64,000 nt of DNA. Origin: Siphonodentalium dalli (Eukaryota; Mollusca; Scaphopoda; Gadilida; Siphonodentaliidae). Positions 58,586 to 64,000 of the stretch are shown here, piece after piece. The DNA is taken from assembly GCA_032622095.1 (NCBI GenBank), contig CP136066.1, forward strand, positions 129,051,917-129,115,916, given 5' to 3'. The first letter of the stretch is position 1, and every line of letters begins with the position of its first letter. Below the pieces are notes generated by a model. The model was not told the origin of the DNA. It did no database searches and saw only the letters and a list, made by a program, of their open reading frames with translations. A program made the position numbers and the translations under genes.

Positions 58586-58810
58586 TGATCTTCAATCTGT
58601 TCCTTGGTTTTATTGGCCATTGAGGCCTAATCAGATTGAGGATGAATTTGGTGATGCTAGCCTGCCTTACAGAATATTGTCATTAAATCCACATTTTTGG
58701 GACCTAATTCTGCAAATGTCAGACATACTAAATTCAGGTTTGGCCATTTCATATTGTTTTAATCACCACTTATCCAGATGAAATCATACGACTAATATTC
58801 AAAGAAAAAT

Positions 58811-58827
58811 GGGGGGGGGGGGGGGGG
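58811..58827 (+). repeat. Poly-G tract, 17 bases
   Basis: Seventeen consecutive G. Confidence 0.95.
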
Positions 58828-59888
58828 TATATATTGGATTAAATTTGTCTTCTATCCGTCAGGCTTCCATCCGTCTGCCTGTTGAGATGTCTATCCATCC
58901 ATCTATCAACAATTGATTTCTTCTCCATATTAAAGACGGAATGTGTTTATATAGTTCAGTGTGCATGTTCCCTAGGTGTCTCACAATCAGATTTGTTCAA
59001 TTAAGTTCATCACATCAAATACATGCAGGTGCCAAGCCAGGGCCATAACTCTTTCCCTCCATAGTAAGTCTTAAAACAGTTTTTTCTCAAGAACCATTAG
59101 GCCTATATAGCTTATATTTGGTATGGAGGGGCCTTGGGTTCAGATTTGTTCATGGGGTCATTTTTAGGAAATGAGGTCCCCAGAGGGTGAATTCGGTGAT
59201 GTTAGTCCACCTTGTGGAATATTGTCATTAAATTCACCTGCAAAGGTCAGACACTAAATACAGACTCGGCTGTTCCAATATTAGTTTCTTAACCAGCACT
59301 TATCCAGGTGAAATCATACCCTGATTTTTCAAAGAAAATTGGGGGGGTATATTGATATTACTAGATGAATGGATAGCATAGATGAGGATTCACATTTGTT
59401 CTAATAGGGGCAGAGATAAGAGATTTAACTCTCCTCTATGCTGTTTGGTACTGGTATAATAATATTGATTTCTAGACAGCCTGGGTGGGTGCAATGTTTG
59501 AGGCAATGGGGAGGGAGTGTAGAGGGGTGGAGATTTGACCCCCTATTTTGATCAAAAGTTAAAAATTTCATGCCCGATACTAAATTAGTTGTAGATTAGA
59601 TGTTCACACCAAAAATAAGTTAGAACTGTTCTCGTAGTTTGGTTTGATTTTCTAACATGTATGTTTTTAAACCATCAGTCCATATGTTTCTACTTCAGGT
59701 TAAACTGTTGGACCGAATTGGCCACAAATTTGAACTTATGGGGGTGTCAGGTTGGTGATTATCAAACGTTTGAAAGCTTGAAGTACTGGTACCAGTCGTA
59801 AAATTCAACCTAAGAGGAATGTACAAAGTGATTTTTGTGAACTTAGTACTGTGGTATGGTTGTCCTCTTTAAAAGGTAAGAGGTTGGA

Positions 59889-60080
59889 AATTTGTGAGTG
59901 ATGTGCAATTAGAAATTTCAAGGTGAAGAGCCCTGCTCATTTGAGAACATCCAGCTATGTCCATGTTTAGAACTTAAGTGATTCTGTCAAGTACTGACTC
60001 TTGTAGTCTTCAGAGTCCCTGTCTTCTCAGTCCTTACAGTCTGGTGAGCGACCCACAGTCATTGACTGTCTTGTCTGTTA
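59889..60080 (+). repeat. About 200-bp dispersed repeat, copy 3
   Basis: Third copy of the family at 19496 and 45643. It contains GTGCAATTAGAAATTTCAAG, GTCTTCAGAGTCCC and CCCACAGTCATTGACTGTCT. Confidence 0.75.
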
Positions 60081-61370
60081 TGAGGCTGAATGGTAGATGG
60101 TGGGTAGTGGTATATCGTCCAGTAATAATGGTGGGATTAAAGAAGTATTTGAGGGTATGGACATAATTATATAGAATTTTAGATATTAAATAAAACAAAA
60201 ATATTCATTAATTGTGAGACCAGAAAATGAGGATATAATCTGGCCAAAGTTTTTTTAATTTGGCCAAACAAAAATCATAATAGGCCAAAAGATTTATTCG
60301 GCCCAGCGTGAACACTGATTGTCACCATTGTAAAATAATAAAAAAACATGGATACCATCTTTGATTTCAAATCTGATTTCATCGGCACAAACTGCATTTA
60401 TTGTAAACATAGCTGCCATCTTGGATTTTACTCTTTGCATGACCAAATCCTTTTGGCACACCCTACAGGCCACATCCCTCATCCAATTCACTGGGTGAGA
60501 ACTGCATCATGAGAAATTGTTTGCTTTTGATAAATACTACAGTGACATGTGAGAAGCTGCTGTGCAGTACCGATAAGCAAGTTTTTGTCTGCCATTATTT
60601 TAAGAGTATCAACATGGTACAGGATGCCATGCTGCATTTTGATGACTATAATGAAGGTAATACTTCCATTATAGGATATATGTGCACTCGGAGAGCTCAC
60701 TGAATCAGGAATATTAAGTCCCCAATGGTTCATCATGTAAAAATGTACACGCAAATAAATGTTTATACTCTCATTGAATTGAATATTTATGACATATATG
60801 ATATTGAAAGCTCACAATCTACTACAAGAAAGCTCATATTCCAATAAAAGCTGGGTCTAGCTCCCGAAATGGCCACTTGAAAATCGCTATGGTTCAGGTC
60901 TGAAAACATGCTACTCTCTGTTTGCTTCCGATATTTTCACTACGGTTCCGCATCGATATGAACTTCAAATTTCGCTCTCTTTTGACTGTTCTGAGCACAT
61001 TTTTTCGATTACAAATATTGATTATTCTTTGTTTTTTTCATTATATTACACAGAACAATATCTGATAACAATGATTGAACAGATATATAGACGAGAATGG
61101 TTGGGGGGTCGGCAATCGTACACAACTCACACACACCTTGCATACACATTGATATATTAATAACATTGTAAGTGTACATGTATACATGTGTTTATATATA
61201 TGTTTTATGCAAGTTATATTCTGTCTCAAATGTACATTTATTCATGAACTTTAGACTGGTTTGCCGAATCTCAAGATTGTAAATATTGATTATTCTAATC
61301 TTAGGCCTATCAAATTAATAAAAATACCTTCTGCAGATGAGGGCATGTACCCTAATTCAAAGAGACATTA
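60081..61370. other. Intergenic sequence with an old family E fragment
   Basis: A family E module (AGCTGCCATCTTGGATTTTA, CACACCCTACAGGCCACATC) lies at about 60330-60485. A 64-codon frame at 60509-60703 is not recognised. Nothing else is supported. Confidence 0.4.
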
Positions 61371-61585
61371 TATACATTCATCTTCATTGGTTTTAGTTAT
61401 TAGTTTTACATTTATCTTCATTGGTTTTACGGTTTTAGTTAATTACGGTTTTAGTTATTAGTTTTAGTTAATTACGGTTTTAGTTATTAGCTTTACATTC
61501 ATCGTGATTGGTTTTACGGTTTTAGTTATTAGTTTTACATTCATCGTGATTGGTTTTACATTCATCTTCATTGGTTTGACAATAC
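61371..61585 (+). repeat. TTTTAGTTATTAG simple-repeat-like tract
   Basis: Interleaved copies of GGTTTTAGTTATTAGTTTTA, ACATTCATC(G/T)T(G/C)ATTGG and GTTAATTACGG form an irregular minisatellite. Confidence 0.7.
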
Positions 61586-62480
61586 GGTATATTAGTTTGA
61601 TAACAATAATCATTGAATGTGGGAAAATGTCTATTGGTTTGAAATATGTCTATTGAATAAGAAAATATGGCTATTGAAATGGAATGCACATTTATTGAAT
61701 ATGCGATAGCTGTACTAATTATAAATATTTATGGACATCATGGAACTGAACTTGAAAGAAGTAATACGACAACCACATATATAGGCTGCTGAACTCAGAA
61801 CTCTTGGTTATGTGTATTTTAAATGCATAACTAACTCTTCAACTGTTTGACCACAATTGTCACCAAAGGGTTGTGAATATATGGAGATGTCATTTCATGC
61901 ACATTTAGCCCAGCATATATGTGTATTTCTTAGAATCATTTCAACATCAAATATGTATCTAACCATGATTTTATCATTTTACATGTACAAATTCTGTGTT
62001 GAGTTTGGTTGCTCATATATGTAAATATAATTGTTTATTATCTATCTAAAATAGCACTCTTATTTTCTTATTGCTTGGTATAAACTATTGAGGCATATTA
62101 TGTTTCACTCAGTTTTAAATTCGAACACCGAATAGTACTATGCAAATTTAAATACAAGTAGGGTATACATATATCCCAAACTGGTTTACGGCGAAAGGAC
62201 TTTGCATGGACTAGCTACATCCATGATTGTTCTACTGTGCTCATATATAAATTCGTGCAGTAAAATTTCTAGATACCGAGGGGAAAATAGTAGCGCGCTA
62301 ATTTAAAAAACGAATATGGTATAAATCCAACATATTGTCCTTATTAATTACTTAACATGGACTATATTTCAACCAATATATTCACGAAACCCAAGATACT
62401 CTAGTAGCTCATGGTGGTTTTGTATGCACTTGTATGTCAAGAGCAAAACTCTTCATGAATCCACTAACTGAAGGTACACG
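61586..62480. other. AT-rich intergenic sequence
   Basis: No gene or repeat recognised. Confidence 0.4.
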
Positions 62481-62639
62481 AACAATATTTGGTTGGTAAC
62501 ACATTTCCCATTGACGGCGAAATGGGTCAAATGGCCATGCCCCTTTTTGCGCGAAGTACTACCACCCGTCGTGACTATATCTCCAGAACCGTTGGACATA
62601 GGGGGTCGGGTGACCACTCAAAATGTGCGGAATGGCCAC

Positions 62640-62964
62640 ATTATGGAGGGTCAGTAATACATTTTCATATCCAAAAGTCAATGGTTTTTAAGTTAATTGC
62701 CAAAAACCAAAAACAATCCATTTTTGAGGGCCTGAACCCCAATTTTGGGGTTCAGCACTTTTATCTCAAAGCTGAGCCCCCAATTAGAATTTTATTTATC
62801 TATATCCATCGGTGCCACATATAGGTATAATTTCTGTACCATTATCGGATGGGATTGACCTTCAAGGAGCTCTTGACCCTGAAAATCCACATTATGGGGG
62901 GGGGGGGTCAGTAATACATTTTCATATCCAAAAGTCAATGGTTTTTAAGATAATTGCCAAAAAC
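62640..62964 (+). repeat. Pair of about 70-bp direct repeats
   Basis: GGTCAGTAATACATTTTCAT, ATCCAAAAGTCAATGG and ATTGCCAAAAACC occur at 62640-62708 and 62890-62964. The second has a poly-G expansion before it. The open frames over both are by-products. Confidence 0.8.
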
Positions 62965-64000
62965 CGATTTCAGCATGTAATGCACCACAAGTATACAATA
63001 CCACAAGGACACTTTTTAAAGAACTATCCGCATTCTCTGATCAACTTAAGAGCACAATTGACCACACACAATGGGATTAGCTGGAAATTGCTACTGAGGA
63101 TGTGTTTACCCCGACACACAACATGAGCTCTTCCCGACTGAACATGCCTAATGGAAACTGGTGTGTTTTACCAAAAATCAGGTAACAATTGTGCTCTAAT
63201 CAACAGAAATGTACAGATTGAACAAAACAGGTTTTCAAAATTTGTTATCAACATTTAACAGCTGATCTGATTTAAGTGACCAAGCTATGAAACATGCTAA
63301 ACACTTTTACTAAATGGAATGACGAGCTGTTTGCTTCAGCCAAATGTTGCGATCTTAAAATGGGCATCTGGGCATAGTAAAAAGATGTTGTAATCAGATA
63401 AGAGATGACCATATATACCAGTATATATTACAGAAGTATATAATCAATTCTTCCAAAAGGACACCTCATCTCACAAAAAGTTTTAGGAAATGATGGAATC
63501 ATCACTATTCAATCAATAGTAGAATGAGCCTTTGTCAGTCACACGTTAGTTTTGATTGGCCATGATAGTTGCAGGTTGGAGAAGATGAGGGTCTATAATT
63601 TCACTGACATAATTCTTCATAATAGCTAATAGCCCTCATAACTTACCATTTTAAAGATATTTTCATTTTCAATACCACCCCAGGTTAAGTGGTCCTACTA
63701 ATTTTATATTTTGCTGATGGGTACTGCTGGATTGCTATGATCGATGTTTGTAGGTCAAGGCAATTCTGTTAAGAAATAGTACCATCATTTTACCAAAAGT
63801 TGGTTCTTTTTGCATTGTATGGCTAATCCTAGCAATTTGTGCAAAAGTCAGTGTCTGTATGAAACATTCAAGAACATATATACTTCAAAATATTTAATGT
63901 GTACGCTGATGTTTGGTAAACAACAGGAATAGTCATCTCAATTATGGCCAGTTTGTAAAAACCAGCACCCATTATTAAAATATTTCACAATATACATGTT
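62965..64000. other. AT-rich intergenic sequence
   Basis: No exon, RNA gene or repeat that I can support. Confidence 0.4.

Noticed and set aside
58173-58781. Frames with a shared phrase GEF..D/ASPPYRILSLN-like
   Set aside because: The shared phrase comes from a dispersed repeat (58240, 58645, 59182) with stops in the other copies.
60509-60703. 64-codon + frame with cysteines
   Set aside because: Not recognised, no splice or start context, flanked by eroded repeats.

Overview
The window is eukaryotic, AT-rich, intron- and repeat-dominated DNA. An ADAM10/Kuzbanian exon, GT-AG introns, abundant DNA-transposon debris, and tandem-repeat elements carrying (CCGT)n microsatellites suggest a marine invertebrate, most likely a mollusc. 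The species cannot be told from the sequence. There are no bacterial operons, no CRISPR and no rRNA, and I recognised no tRNA.

Host gene. I see one host gene, on the + strand: the 3' end of an ADAM10-type metalloprotease. A transmembrane exon lies at 19869-20048, a probable extra cytoplasmic-tail exon at 27067-27255 (or to the stop at 27288), and a terminal exon at 50324-50446, followed by a 3' UTR. All the junctions are phase 0. The protease, disintegrin and cysteine-rich exons are not in the window, so 1-19868 is presumably intron. The last two introns total about 30 kb and are full of nested mobile elements.

Layout. About 600-13540: modular tandem-repeat elements with hairpin ends, interrupted by a 650-bp hAT-type MITE (2969-3618) and an 8.8-kb hAT-type element (4496-13283) that holds a broken BED/hAT transposase gene. 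14067-18985: more hairpin-ended repeat elements, a cluster of a 16-mer, a near-perfect foldback, and a 1-kb hAT-type element with a target-site duplication. 21101-22315: a 72-bp tandem array of 17 copies. 28046-37928: one hairpin-ended element hosting two insertions, a second hairpin-ended element (28306-30002) and a 7.5-kb TIR element (30415-37886). The latter carries a decayed minus-strand gene (37139-32490) encoding a FEN1/XPG-like nuclease and a CXC cysteine cluster. 40823-41991: a long inverted repeat. 46-54 kb: further modular arrays, including seven 207-bp repeats. 54.5-64 kb: AT-rich sequence with small repeats and one 420-bp MITE.

Main interpretation. Because elements have landed inside other repeats whose intact form is visible elsewhere in the window, several empty sites and insertion boundaries can be read directly. 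This gives (1) end-defined hairpin repeat families that look like Helentron-type non-autonomous elements (HINEs), (2) a TTG-flanked TIR element carrying the nuclease-CXC gene, best matched by the Academ (XPG-bearing) superfamily, and (3) a BED-hAT element flanked by a 5-bp duplication. All the transposase genes here are broken. Superfamily names are inference from memory; the boundaries and repeats are seen.
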